This document shows positions 44,793 through 53,262 of a stretch of 64,000 nt of DNA, in pieces; the stretch's first letter is position 1; every line of letters starts with the position of its first letter. Source of the stretch: Kitasatospora paranensis (GTDB taxonomy: Bacteria > Actinomycetota > Actinomycetes > Streptomycetales > Streptomycetaceae); NCBI RefSeq assembly GCF_039544005.1, contig NZ_BAABKV010000001.1:4278001-4342000 (forward strand). The letters are read 5' to 3'. Both the position numbers and the translations under genes were made by a program. The notes under the pieces are model-generated. The model saw only the letters and a program-made list of their open reading frames with translations, ran no database searches and was not told the DNA's origin.

Positions 44793-46420
44793 GCGGGGAT
44801 CTCCGTTGCTGACTGCTTGTCGAGGTGGATGTACAGGTTGACCAGCGGCATGATCTCGGTGAGCAGTTCGCGGCCGCGGATCGTTCCGGTCGGGCTGTAC
44901 GGGACGGCGTCGACCGGGATGACGTGGGCGGAGATCCACGGCACCCGGCGGGCGCAGACGGCGCTGACGGCCCGGTAGGCGGCGCTCTCCAGATCCCGCG
45001 CGACGGGGACGAACGGCACCGCCAGGACGTCGCCGTGGTCGGGCACCCGGACCCGCAGGACGGCCAGGTCGCGCACGCCGGGCTGGTCCAGCAGCTCGGA
45101 CTCCAGGCCGAAGAAGGCGCGCTCGCGATCGTCCGCCAGACCGGCCCGGACGGCCCCCGCGGTGCGGCCGGTGAGTTCGAGCCGGCCCTCGTAGTCGATC
45201 ACCCCGTCGTCCCCGGTGAGCAGGAACGGCCGGGGCCCCTGGCCGTCGCCGAGGTCGACCAGGACGGAGGGCGCGGGCGCGTCGCCGTAGGCGTCCATCA
45301 ACTGGTAGCTCGCGACCGCGACGCGGCCGCGCACACCCGGTGGCAGCGGGCGGTGCTCGCCGTCGAGGACGGCGATCCCGATGCCGGGCATGGCGCGGCC
45401 CGAGCGGCAGGGCGAGACGGCGAGCTCGTCCGGGCCGAGCACGGTGACCAGCCCGGTCTCGGTGGAGCCGTAGTAGTGGTGCACCACCGGGCCGAACCGG
45501 TCCCACGCCTCGTTCACGATCCAGCGGTTGAGGTGCTGGCCGCCGGTGAGCAGGAACCGCAGCCGGGAGGTGGCGCGCAGGTCGGCGGAGGCCGGGTGGG
45601 CGAGCAGCCGGGAGAGCACCGGCGGGACCATCAGGGTGGCGGTGACGCCCTCGTCCGTGACCAGCCGGCACATCTCGGCGAGGTCGTGGTACGGGCCGAG
45701 CACCACCGTGCCGCCGAGCGCGAAGAAGACCCGTGCCCAGCCGGGGCTGGAGGCGTGGTACATCGGCACGGTGACCAGGTAGACGTCGTCCTCGTCGAAG
45801 GCGAACTCGTCGACGAGCTCGGCCAGTCTGCGGGCCTCCGTGGCACGGCGGCGGACGATCAGGCGCGGCGCGCCGGCCGCGTCGTAGCCGACCGCGAACG
45901 ACTCGTAGGGCTGGACCACGGGCGAGGTGGCGGCGGTCTGCGCGGCGGCCAGGGTGGAATAGGCCACCGGCTCGCCGGCCGCGGGCTCCGGCACGATCGG
46001 CTCGGGTGCGGCCAGCTCCTCGCCGACGCCGTGCAGATGGACCTGGAGGACGCCCTCGCGGTCGGCCCACCCGGAGGCGATCAGCAGCGGCCGGTGCAGC
46101 TTGCTGCTGACCACCACGGTGGGTTGGAGTTGCTCCAGGGCGGTCTCGGTGGCATCGGGCGAGGCCTCGAAGTCGAGGCCGGTGACCGGGACGCCCAGGG
46201 TCTCGAAGGCGGCCGTGGTGACGACCAGTTCCCAGCCGTTGCAGCAGAGGAAGGCGGCCCTGGCCGGGCGCCCGGGCGGCAGTACGGTGGCCAGCCCGCC
46301 GGCGACCTTGGCTATCTCGTCGGCCAGTTCGGACCAGGTGATCCGGCGGCCGCCGTCCACGAGCGCGACATGGTCGGGTCGTTCGGCGGCGTGCCGCAGG
46401 GCGTCTTGCAGCTTGATCAT
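44789..46420 (-). CDS. Divergent ANL-superfamily (AMP-ligase-like) protein lacking P-loop and A10 lysine
   Basis: A 543-residue protein of the acyl-CoA synthetase/adenylation fold. N-terminal ALRHAAERPDHVALVDGGRR, ITWSELADEIAKVAGGLATV and FLCCNGWELVVTTAAFETLG are typical. A4 VPMYHASSP, A5 HYYGSTETG and FLLTGDDGVIDYEGRLELTG are present. But A3, normally YTSGTTGxPKG, is VGYDAAGAPRLIV (about 174-186), and the A10 G-K is GTIRGREL (about 512). Adenylation chemistry is therefore doubtful. ATG 46420 with GGAG. A GBL-receptor-type operator is 159-176 bp upstream. Followed by the standalone C-domain and a membrane peptide. Confidence 0.85.
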   Translation of the reverse strand: MIKLQDALRHAAERPDHVALVDGGRRITWSELADEIAKVAGGLATVLPPGRPARAAFLCCNGWELVVTTAAFETLGVPVTGLDFEASPDATETALEQLQPTVVVSSKLHRPLLIASGWADREGVLQVHLHGVGEELAAPEPIVPEPAAGEPVAYSTLAAAQTAATSPVVQPYESFAVGYDAAGAPRLIVRRRATEARRLAELVDEFAFDEDDVYLVTVPMYHASSPGWARVFFALGGTVVLGPYHDLAEMCRLVTDEGVTATLMVPPVLSRLLAHPASADLRATSRLRFLLTGGQHLNRWIVNEAWDRFGPVVHHYYGSTETGLVTVLGPDELAVSPCRSGRAMPGIGIAVLDGEHRPLPPGVRGRVAVASYQLMDAYGDAPAPSVLVDLGDGQGPRPFLLTGDDGVIDYEGRLELTGRTAGAVRAGLADDRERAFFGLESELLDQPGVRDLAVLRVRVPDHGDVLAVPFVPVARDLESAAYRAVSAVCARRVPWISAHVIPVDAVPYSPTGTIRGRELLTEIMPLVNLYIHLDKQSATEIPA

Positions 46421-46578
46421 CTCAAACTCCGTTCCAGTGGGCTGGAGTCGGCCCGTTCGGATCCGTCGGTTGGGGCGCCGGGCCGGGGCCCGGCGGGCGC
46501 TGGGGAAGGTCGGGCTTCTGCTGCACGGTGGGCCGTCGGCTGCGCGGGCATATGACGGGACACCCGACCGATGGAAAC

Positions 46579-46596
46579 AAACCTTCGAGAAGGTAT
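46579..46596. promoter_or_regulatory. GBL-receptor-type operator 4
   Basis: AAACCTTCGAGAAGGTAT, one mismatch between arms. It lies 158 bp upstream of the ANL start in the 368-bp gap (46421-46788) to the divergent secreted-protein gene. Nothing else of note is seen in that gap. It places the ANL operon in the hormone regulon. Confidence 0.75.
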
Positions 46597-46788
46597 CAAT
46601 AGCCATCGGCAGATCCGATCCTCCTGACGGCCACCGGCAGGCGCCGTCCGCCGACTGCCTGCGACGCTCCGCACCGTGCGCGGAACGGCGACCGCCGGTG
46701 CGCGAAGACGCAACACCCCCGGAGCGCCGCTCACTAGCTTCAGCCGGGTACCGCCCCATCACAGCCCCGCCCCGGAAGGGAACTCCCC

Positions 46789-47241
46789 ATGAAGCGCCGT
46801 CTCGTCGCCCTCGCCGCCGCTCTCGCGATCTCCGCCACCGGCGCCACCCTGGTCGCCGGCCAGGCCTCCGCGGACGACGGCACCACGGCCGCCACCGCCA
46901 CGTCCGGCTACACCAGCCTGCCCCCGTTCGCGGGCAAGACCTACCTGATCACCGTCGACAACGGGAACGTGTACCGCAACACCTACTCGGCGGACGGCAC
47001 CACGCTGCACTCCGAGACCGTCCAGGGCAGCGGGGTGGGCGAGAGCTTCGATGCCACACTGGCCACCGCCCAGGTCGGCTGGAACCTGTACTTCACCTCC
47101 TGGGTGGAGCCCAACGGCGTCACCGTCAGCCACGTCCTGAACTTCACCACCAACACGGTGAAGGTGTACTTCACCTTCGCCACCGCCACCGGCGGCCGCG
47201 CCGGCCAGCTGCACAACGCCACGCTGGCCCGCGTCTCCTGA
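46789..47241 (+). CDS. Small secreted protein, possibly MoaF/lipocalin-like
   Basis: A 150-residue preprotein with a Sec signal peptide (MKRRLVALAAALAISATGA; cleavage probably near QASA, residue 28). The mature part is all-beta in character: KTYLITVDNGNVYRNTYSAD, GVGESFDATLATAQVGWNLY, FTSWVEPNGVTVSHVLNFTT. This resembles MoaF/calycin barrels that bind small molecules, but the match is by eye only. No cysteines are seen in the mature part. It opens the region after the cluster and may belong to it, as a product-binding protein, or may not. Confidence 0.6.
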   Translation: MKRRLVALAAALAISATGATLVAGQASADDGTTAATATSGYTSLPPFAGKTYLITVDNGNVYRNTYSADGTTLHSETVQGSGVGESFDATLATAQVGWNLYFTSWVEPNGVTVSHVLNFTTNTVKVYFTFATATGGRAGQLHNATLARVS

Positions 47242-47333
47242 GCCGCCCCTCCGGTCCCCCGGCGGTGCACCCGCCCCCGCCTTCCCCCGGGCGGTCCGCG
47301 GGTGCGCCGCCGGGCAGTGGTTGACTGGAAGGC

Positions 47334-47747
47334 ATGAGCATTCACGAGAACCTGCTCGGCGGCCCCCCGCCGACCCACCTGCCGGCCGAGCCCGGTCCGC
47401 TGGAGGCGCTGGCCCAGGGCGCCTCGCCCTCCGAGGTCGCGGCGAAGTTCCCGACCTCCTCGCTCGCCTGGGCGCAGCTCGCCGACGACGCCTTCGCCGC
47501 CGGTCGGGTCGTGGAGTCCTACGCCTACGCCCGTACCGGCTACCACCGCGGGCTGGACTCGCTGCGCCGGGCCGGCTGGAAGGGCCACGGCCCCGTGCCG
47601 TGGGAGCACGAGCCGAACCGGGGCTTCCTGCGGGCCCTGCACGCGCTGGGCCGGGCCGCCGCGGCCATCGACGAGAAGGACGAGGCCGAGCGCTGCTCTC
47701 AGTTCCTGCGCGACAGCTCCCCCACCGCGGCCGGCATGCTCGGCTGA
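47334..47747 (+). CDS. DUF3151 domain-containing protein
   Basis: A 137-residue cytoplasmic protein matching DUF3151: NLLGGPPPTHLPAEPGPLEA, VAAKFPTSSLAWAQLADDAF, AAGRVVESYAYARTGYHRGL, DSLRRAGWKGHGPVPWEHEPN, FLRALHALGRAAAAIDEKDE. Function unknown, conserved in actinobacteria. In the Streptomyces gene orders I know, it sits close to fbaA, so its separation from fbaA by 26 kb here marks the cluster as an insertion. A strong hairpin follows. Confidence 0.9.
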   Translation: MSIHENLLGGPPPTHLPAEPGPLEALAQGASPSEVAAKFPTSSLAWAQLADDAFAAGRVVESYAYARTGYHRGLDSLRRAGWKGHGPVPWEHEPNRGFLRALHALGRAAAAIDEKDEAERCSQFLRDSSPTAAGMLG

Positions 47748-47763
47748 CCTCGCCCGACCCCCG

Positions 47764-47798
47764 GTGCTCCCCGCGGCGCGACCGCCCGCGGGGAGCAC
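47764..47798 (+). terminator. Terminator after DUF3151 gene
   Basis: A 13-bp stem (GTGCTCCCCGCGG / CCGCGGGGAGCAC) with a 9-nt loop, 16 bp after the stop. Confidence 0.75.
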
Positions 47799-47962
47799 TG
47801 CCCCCTGACCGCACGGGTGTTGCACGACAGTGACGTCCGCCGCACGGGACGCGGACGCGGGCCGGGCAGACTCTCCTCAGGGGCGCACGGTGCCCGGAGA
47901 CCGCCGGACGGCGTCCGCCACCGCGCACCAGCCGTCGCACCGCTCCCGGGGGGACTGTCACC

Positions 47963-48973
47963 ATGCCTGCGCGCAATCGCCGTTCGACCGCAACCGCCGC
48001 CGCACTCGTCGCCGCACTGACCACCGGCGGGATGCTGCTGCTCACCGCCTGCAACCCGGACGGCAGCGCCGACGCGGCCGCCCCGGGCTCCTCGGCGCAG
48101 CCGACCGCGACACCCACCGGGAAGCCGTCGTCCGCCCCCGCGCCGTCCCGCACCCTCAACGGCACCGCGGGCAGCCGACTGACCATCAGCACCGGGACGA
48201 GCAAGGTGGTGATGAACGGGACGGTGGTGGACTTCGGCACGGTCGTCCGGGACCTCGCCTGGTCGCCGAACGGGCGCAAGGCGGCGTTCATCGACGGCAC
48301 CGGCAGCCTGGTGGTCTCGAACGCGGACGGCAGCGGCAAGGTCACCGTCGCGCACAACCCCGGCGGCCAGACCTGGTCGCACCCGGCCTGGCAGGTCACC
48401 ACCACGGACAACGTCAACCACGTCGAGCCGCGCAACAACCTGTTCTTCGCGGTCGCCCAGGCCGGCGAGACAAAGCTGAAGAGCGTCGCGGCCACCGCGG
48501 TGAACGGCACCCCCGCCGTCCTGGGCCTCAACGCCGAAGCCGGCGACAACGTCGCGGCGGTGCCGCAGAGCGGCAACACCTGGCCGAACACCGGCGGCGA
48601 CCACGGCACCGCCGTGTACGCACACACCCCGAGCGGATCGGTCTACATCCGCGACGACTACCTGCGCCAGCAGGGCGGCAAGGTCACCGAGGGCTCGCAG
48701 CCCGCGCTCTCGCCGAACTCCGAGGAGGTGGTCTTCGTGCGCTCGGTCGCCGGCCACGACCACGTGTTCGTGGCGCAGCTGGACGGCAGCACGCCGAAGG
48801 ACCTCACCCCGCAGGCCGCGACGGACTACACCGAGCCGGCCTGGTCCCCGGACGGGAGGACGCTGGCCGTCCGGACGCCCGAGGGCATCGCCACGCTGCC
48901 GGCCGACGGCTCGAAGGCCCCCGTCCTGGTCTCCACCTACCCCGGTCTGCCCGCCTACCGGCCGGGTGGCTGA
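47963..48973 (+). CDS. TolB-like beta-propeller lipoprotein
   Basis: A 336-residue lipoprotein: hydrophobic signal ending in LLLTAC (Cys about residue 29), a Pro/Ser/Ala linker, and repeated blades such as RDLAWSPNGRKAAFIDGTGS, LSPNSEEVVFVRSVAGHDHV, EPAWSPDGRTLAVRTPEGIA (WD40-like/PD40 repeats). Anchored outside the cytoplasmic membrane. Homologues are often next to housekeeping genes; the role is unknown. The 3' end overlaps the convergent gene at 48955 by 19 bp. Confidence 0.83.
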   Translation: MPARNRRSTATAAALVAALTTGGMLLLTACNPDGSADAAAPGSSAQPTATPTGKPSSAPAPSRTLNGTAGSRLTISTGTSKVVMNGTVVDFGTVVRDLAWSPNGRKAAFIDGTGSLVVSNADGSGKVTVAHNPGGQTWSHPAWQVTTTDNVNHVEPRNNLFFAVAQAGETKLKSVAATAVNGTPAVLGLNAEAGDNVAAVPQSGNTWPNTGGDHGTAVYAHTPSGSVYIRDDYLRQQGGKVTEGSQPALSPNSEEVVFVRSVAGHDHVFVAQLDGSTPKDLTPQAATDYTEPAWSPDGRTLAVRTPEGIATLPADGSKAPVLVSTYPGLPAYRPGG

Positions 48974-49557
48974 CCGCCCGCGGTCCGGTCGATCTCGGCC
49001 CGGAGCTCGTCGAGGTGCACGTCGGCCGACTCGTGCGGCCGGAATTCGACGAGGTCGAGGAAGCGGAACAGCACCTGGGTCGCGGTGACCGCGTGCTCGT
49101 ACTCGGCGAAGCCCACCACCGCCCCCGTGCCGCCCCGGACGGCGCCCCGCAGCACGTGCGCGGTCGCCTCGTCCGGGGCCGCGGCGGACAGCCCGCGCCG
49201 GGCGTTCGGCCGGGCCAGGTAGGGGCAGACCATCGACGCGTAGAGCATGCAGGCGCGGTGGCCCGGGCCCTCCGGGGTCGGCGCCAGGTTGCGGTACGGG
49301 CGGCCGGCGGCGAGGGCCTCGGCGACGGCCGCGGTCTCGGCCGGTCCGATCACCCGCCAGACCGGCCCGGCCGGCATCGGCGTCCCGCAGACCGAGCAGA
49401 GCCGGCGCCGGGCGCAGTCGGCACTGCGGGCGTGATCGGTGAGGGCGAACTGCGGTTCGCCGCCCTCCCAGGGGGTGATCGCCGGGACGGGGTAGCCGCG
49501 GCCGTCGCGGGGCCTGGCCCCGACCGCGGGCGGCTGGGGCACCATGTCGAAACGCAC
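48955..49557 (-). CDS. Hypothetical protein with Cys-x2-Cys motif
   Basis: A 200-residue soluble protein. A possible metal site is CARRRLCSVCGTPM (about residues 48-61), like half of a zinc ribbon, with later MLYASMVCPYLARPNARRG. A C-terminal acidic/His tract is seen. GTG 49557 or ATG 49545 may start it. The gene overlaps the lipoprotein gene tail-to-tail. I do not recognise a family. Confidence 0.65.
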   Translation of the reverse strand: MRFDMVPQPPAVGARPRDGRGYPVPAITPWEGGEPQFALTDHARSADCARRRLCSVCGTPMPAGPVWRVIGPAETAAVAEALAAGRPYRNLAPTPEGPGHRACMLYASMVCPYLARPNARRGLSAAAPDEATAHVLRGAVRGGTGAVVGFAEYEHAVTATQVLFRFLDLVEFRPHESADVHLDELRAEIDRTAGGQPPGR

Positions 49558-49736
49558 CCGCCATGCCTACCAGGTGGACGCCGGGCCGCACCACCGGCCC
49601 ACCGGTTCCCGACCCTCCATGCATACCCGGTATGTGGACACCCGGGCCGCCCTCGTGCGAGGGTGGATCGGCGGTGGGGACGGATCGGATTGTCCGACTT
49701 ACCGTCACGTCCTGTCGCCGACAAGAGAGCGAGTCC

Positions 49737-50608
49737 GTGCCAGCAGCCAACGGCACCCGGAGAGCAACCGCGCCGAGCAGCCGCCGCACCGCCGCCCGCA
49801 GGCGCCGCCGGCGGGCGCGTCGCCGCCTGGTCCTGGGCACCGGCCTGGTCTGCACGCTCGCCGTCCTCGGCGGCACGGCCTTCGTCCTGCTGAACGGCGG
49901 CGGCGACGGGAGCGGCAGCGGCCCGGTCACGCAGGCCCGGCCGATCCCCCGCTGGGCACCACCCGCAGCCCGGATCCGGCCCCCGCGGCCCCCAGTCCGT
50001 CCGCCAGCCCCTCCCCGAGCCCCAGTCCGAGCCCGACCGAGGTCAAGGAGAAGGGCAAGGGCACCTTCACCGCCGCCGGCTCGAACGGCTCCGCGGTCGG
50101 CCGCGGCGACATCCGGCGGTACAAGGTCGAGGTCGAGGACGGCATCGGGATCGACCCGCAGGCCGCCGCCGCCCAGGTGCAGGCGATCCTCGGTGACAAG
50201 CGGAGCTGGACGACGGACGGCAAGGACGGCTTCCGGCTGGTCTCCGACGGCACCTACGACTTCACCGTCAGGATCGCCTCGCCCGCCACCGTGGACCGGA
50301 TATGCGGCGCCGGCGGCCTCGACACCAAGGGCGAGGTCAACTGCGACGTCGGCAAGCAGGTGATGGTCAACTCCAAGCGCTGGCTGACCGGTTCACCGCA
50401 GTTCTCGGGCTCGCTGGACGACTACCGCGCGCTGATCGTCAACCACGAGGTCGGGCACCGGATCGGCCACGGCCACGAGGGCTGCCCGGGCAAGGGCAAG
50501 CTCGCCCCCGCCATGATGCAGCAAATCTACGGCCTGAACGGCTGCCTGCCCAACGCCTGGCCGTACACCGCAGACGGCGTCTACATCAGCGGTCCGAGCG
50601 TCCCCTGA
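49737..50608 (+). pseudogene. DUF3152 putative metallopeptidase, frameshifted
   Basis: Arg-rich N-terminus, a single membrane helix (LVLGTGLVCTLAVLGGTAFV), Pro/Ser linker, then a DUF3152 domain: RRYKVEVEDGIGIDPQAAAA, FTVRIASPATVDRICGAGGL, SLDDYRALIVNHEVGHRIGHGHEGC (HExxHxxGH zinc motif), LAPAMMQQIYGLNGCLPNAW. The domain faces outward from the membrane. The frame is lost near 49935-49960 in the linker; one base restores about 290 residues. GTG 49737 begins the protein, with GAGAG upstream. Peptidase activity is inferred from the motif only. Confidence 0.8.
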
Positions 50609-50639
50609 GGCAGCGAGGCGGCGGTCGCGGCGCACCGGT

Positions 50640-52385
50640 TCAGTACCGGACCGCCGCGACACCCTCCGCCGTGCCCGCCACCAGCAGGCCGTCGGTCAGC
50701 GCCAGCGCCCAGACCGCGGAGCCGAACCGGACCTCCCGGACGTCCCCACCGGACGCCGGACGGATCCGCACCAGGCCGTCCGCCCAGCCCACCGCGACCA
50801 CCGGGCCGTCCACCGTGTCGGCGGCCGCCAGCGCGCCGACCGCCGCCGGGCGGGCGTCGAAGGGCGCGGCCGAGGCCCCGGAGCCGGCCGCCGTCCACAG
50901 CCGGACCGTCCCGTCGAAGCCCCCGCTGACCAGCAGCTCGGAGGTGCCGGCCAGGGCGGTCACCGGGCCCTCGTGCAGCTTCTCCACCACCACGCCGTCG
51001 GCCCGCAGCCAGCACACGGTGCCGCTGTCGTCGGCCACCGCCGGAATCCCGGGGCCGTACACCGTCAGCACGCTCAGTTCGCCCTGGCAGGCCTCCGCCA
51101 GGGCATCCAGCGCCTGCCCCAGCGCGGCGGCCGCGGGTGCCCCTTCGTGGTCCGGCACCACCGAGGTGCCGCCGCGGGAGTCCAGCAGCAGCACCGAGCC
51201 GTCCGAGCCGACCGCCATGCCGCGCAGCGGACCGGGCTCGTCCCGGGCCACCCGGGCGAGCGGGCGGCCGCTCGCCGCGTCGACGGTGCGGATCACACCG
51301 GAGGGGTCGGCCAGCAGCAGCTGTCCCGCGTAGCGGGCCGCCCCGACGGCGAGGCCGGAGACCGGGCCGGGCCACCCGAACGACGAGTCCGGCCACATCG
51401 CCCAGACCGGCTGCCACGGGCCGGGCACGGCGGCGAGGCGTTCGACCGCGTCCGCGTCCATGCCGAGCAGCCGGGTGCGGAGCGCGGCGGCCCGCACCCC
51501 CGGATCGTCCTCGCCGACCAGGGCCGGCCCCGCGGTGGCCCAGGCCCGCGGCAGCGCGCCCTCCAGCCCGTCCAGGGCGGCGGTGACGGCCACCGGGTCC
51601 GCGTACACCAGCAGGTGGGGATCGCTGAGGAGGCTGTCCACCGACTCCTCGCGGGCTGCGGCCGTCCACAGCGCGCCCAGCAGCGCCGGGCCTGCCCCCG
51701 GCAGGTCCGGGGTGCCGTCCGGGTGTCTGGGCACCCGGCCGATCAGCTCGCGGCCGGAGGCGTGCCCGGGCCTCTCGGCGGGCCCGGTCGCCGCGCCCGG
51801 GCTGGGGTACCCGGACGGGTCGGCGCCCAGCCCGGCGGCCCAGTCGGCGTACCGCTCGCGGTCCGTCCACTGCGGCAGGTCGAGGTCGAGCACGGCCGGC
51901 CCGGCCACCGCGTCGCCGAAGGCGGCCGCCGCGGCGCCGCCGTCCGGCGCCTCGACCACCATCCGGACGTTCTCCAGCTCGACCATGGGTCGCAGGAGTT
52001 GCCCGACCAGCTGGGAGGGGTGGACGGCCCGTCCGAGATCCGGCACGCAGACCACGGTGCGGCCGCCGTCGTCGGCCAGCGCCGCGAGCAGGTCGTCCGG
52101 GGTACGGACGAGGTGGCCGAGCTGCCGCCCGAGCAGCCAGAGGGCGGCGTCGAAGGTGAGCCGCTCGCCGTCCAGCACCGCGCGCACCCGGCGGCCGTCC
52201 GGCGCCGCCGGGTCGGAGCCGGCCTCGGCGAGCCAGCGCAGCAGGTGGCTCTTGCCCGATCCGGGCGAGCCGGCGACCCGGCACAGACGCGGTGCGCGCT
52301 CGTCCGCCAGCCACCCGAGCAGGGCGCGCCCGGCAGGCCGGCGGCCCGCCCGGAGCGGCGGAATACGGTGCGCGTCGTCCCTCAT
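50640..52385 (-). CDS. P-loop ATPase fused to beta-propeller repeats (STAND-like)
   Basis: A 581-residue protein with an N-terminal P-loop (AGSPGSGKSHLLRWLAEA, about residues 39-56) and Walker B-like RTVVCVPDL, a middle helical portion, then WD40-like repeats from about residue 360 (GASGRPLARVARDEPGPLRG-like, LVSGGFDGTVRLWTAAGSG). The layout is like signal-transduction ATPases with numerous domains, where propeller repeats sense something and the ATPase switches. No effector domain is visible. Start ATG 52385 with GAGGGG. Confidence 0.72.
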   Translation of the reverse strand: MRDDAHRIPPLRAGRRPAGRALLGWLADERAPRLCRVAGSPGSGKSHLLRWLAEAGSDPAAPDGRRVRAVLDGERLTFDAALWLLGRQLGHLVRTPDDLLAALADDGGRTVVCVPDLGRAVHPSQLVGQLLRPMVELENVRMVVEAPDGGAAAAAFGDAVAGPAVLDLDLPQWTDRERYADWAAGLGADPSGYPSPGAATGPAERPGHASGRELIGRVPRHPDGTPDLPGAGPALLGALWTAAAREESVDSLLSDPHLLVYADPVAVTAALDGLEGALPRAWATAGPALVGEDDPGVRAAALRTRLLGMDADAVERLAAVPGPWQPVWAMWPDSSFGWPGPVSGLAVGAARYAGQLLLADPSGVIRTVDAASGRPLARVARDEPGPLRGMAVGSDGSVLLLDSRGGTSVVPDHEGAPAAAALGQALDALAEACQGELSVLTVYGPGIPAVADDSGTVCWLRADGVVVEKLHEGPVTALAGTSELLVSGGFDGTVRLWTAAGSGASAAPFDARPAAVGALAAADTVDGPVVAVGWADGLVRIRPASGGDVREVRFGSAVWALALTDGLLVAGTAEGVAAVRY

Positions 52386-52481
52386 GACCAGGTCCCCTCG
52401 TTGCCGACGACAGGCTTATGAGCTTACTTACCGCCCGTCACCCGCCGGACACACCACCCCCGGCCGGGCCCCGACCGGGCG

Positions 52482-53240
52482 TCAGCCCATCACCGGCAGC
52501 CACTCCCCCATCCGGGACTCCGCCCACCCGGGCAGGCCGCTCGCGTCCGCCCAGGCCAACCGCCCGGTGGCGAGCCGGATCCAGGTGAGCGTGTCCGCTT
52601 GGACGGCGCCGTCCGCGGCGTCCGCGCCGGCTGCCGCGTCCGCCGGCCGCTGCTCGGCCGCCGCGGCGTGCAGCAGCCGGGCCACGGCGTCCACCGCGCG
52701 CCCGTCGTGCGGGAAGTCCGCAGTGCCGAGTGCGGCCGCCAGATCGTCGGCGTGCACCACCGTCTCCACCAGCCGGGTCACCAGGTAGTCGTCGAGCAGC
52801 ATCGGGCCGAACCGCATCGCGATCCGGCGGCCGGGCTCCGCGGCCGCGGGCCCGGCCAGCACCCGCAGCAGCGCGTCCGCGGCCACGTCGAACTCCTCGG
52901 CCACCGCCGCGGGAGGACCGGCGAACGCGTCCGCGGCGTACTCCTGGACGCCCGCCTTGATGGTCGCCGCGGCCGTCCTGGTGATGCCGACCCACGCCAC
53001 CAGGGCGAGCGGCTCGCCCTCCGGCACGGGCGCGTCCAGGTAGCGCGGCACCCAGTCCAGCACGATGCCCAGATGGGCGACCAACTCACGGACCGTCCAG
53101 CCGTCCAGCCGGGTCGGCAGGTCCAACTCCGCGGCAGTCAGGGCGTGCACGGTCGAACGCAGTGCCTCGACCTGTCCGGCCAGCGCCGCGCGGACGGTCA
53201 ACGGGTCGTTGCGGTAGGCGATTTCCTCGGGAAGCGGCAT
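52482..53240 (-). CDS. Maleylpyruvate isomerase/DinB-fold protein
   Basis: A 252-residue protein with an N-terminal four-helix metal-binding domain (LTAAELDLPTRLDGWTVREL, then VAHLGIVLDW; metal His and Trp) of the mycothiol-dependent maleylpyruvate isomerase/DinB_2 kind, followed by VTRLVETVVHADDLAAALGT. The family is linked to mycothiol metabolism or detoxification in actinobacteria. It is 23 bp from its paralogue, which shares a strongly conserved central block. ATG 53240. Confidence 0.8.
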   Translation of the reverse strand: MPLPEEIAYRNDPLTVRAALAGQVEALRSTVHALTAAELDLPTRLDGWTVRELVAHLGIVLDWVPRYLDAPVPEGEPLALVAWVGITRTAAATIKAGVQEYAADAFAGPPAAVAEEFDVAADALLRVLAGPAAAEPGRRIAMRFGPMLLDDYLVTRLVETVVHADDLAAALGTADFPHDGRAVDAVARLLHAAAAEQRPADAAAGADAADGAVQADTLTWIRLATGRLAWADASGLPGWAESRMGEWLPVMG

Positions 53241-53262
53241 ACCCGGAGCGTATCGCGCACGA

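Noticed and set aside
21466..46420. Prenyltransferase, PKS, NRPS, carrier protein, or tyrosine ammonia-lyase genes
   Set aside because: I searched the translated frames for their motifs and found none; the pathway may rely on genes elsewhere or may not need them.
20497..46788. Integrase, transposase or insertion sequence at cluster borders
   Set aside because: No such motif seen; no obvious direct repeats noticed.
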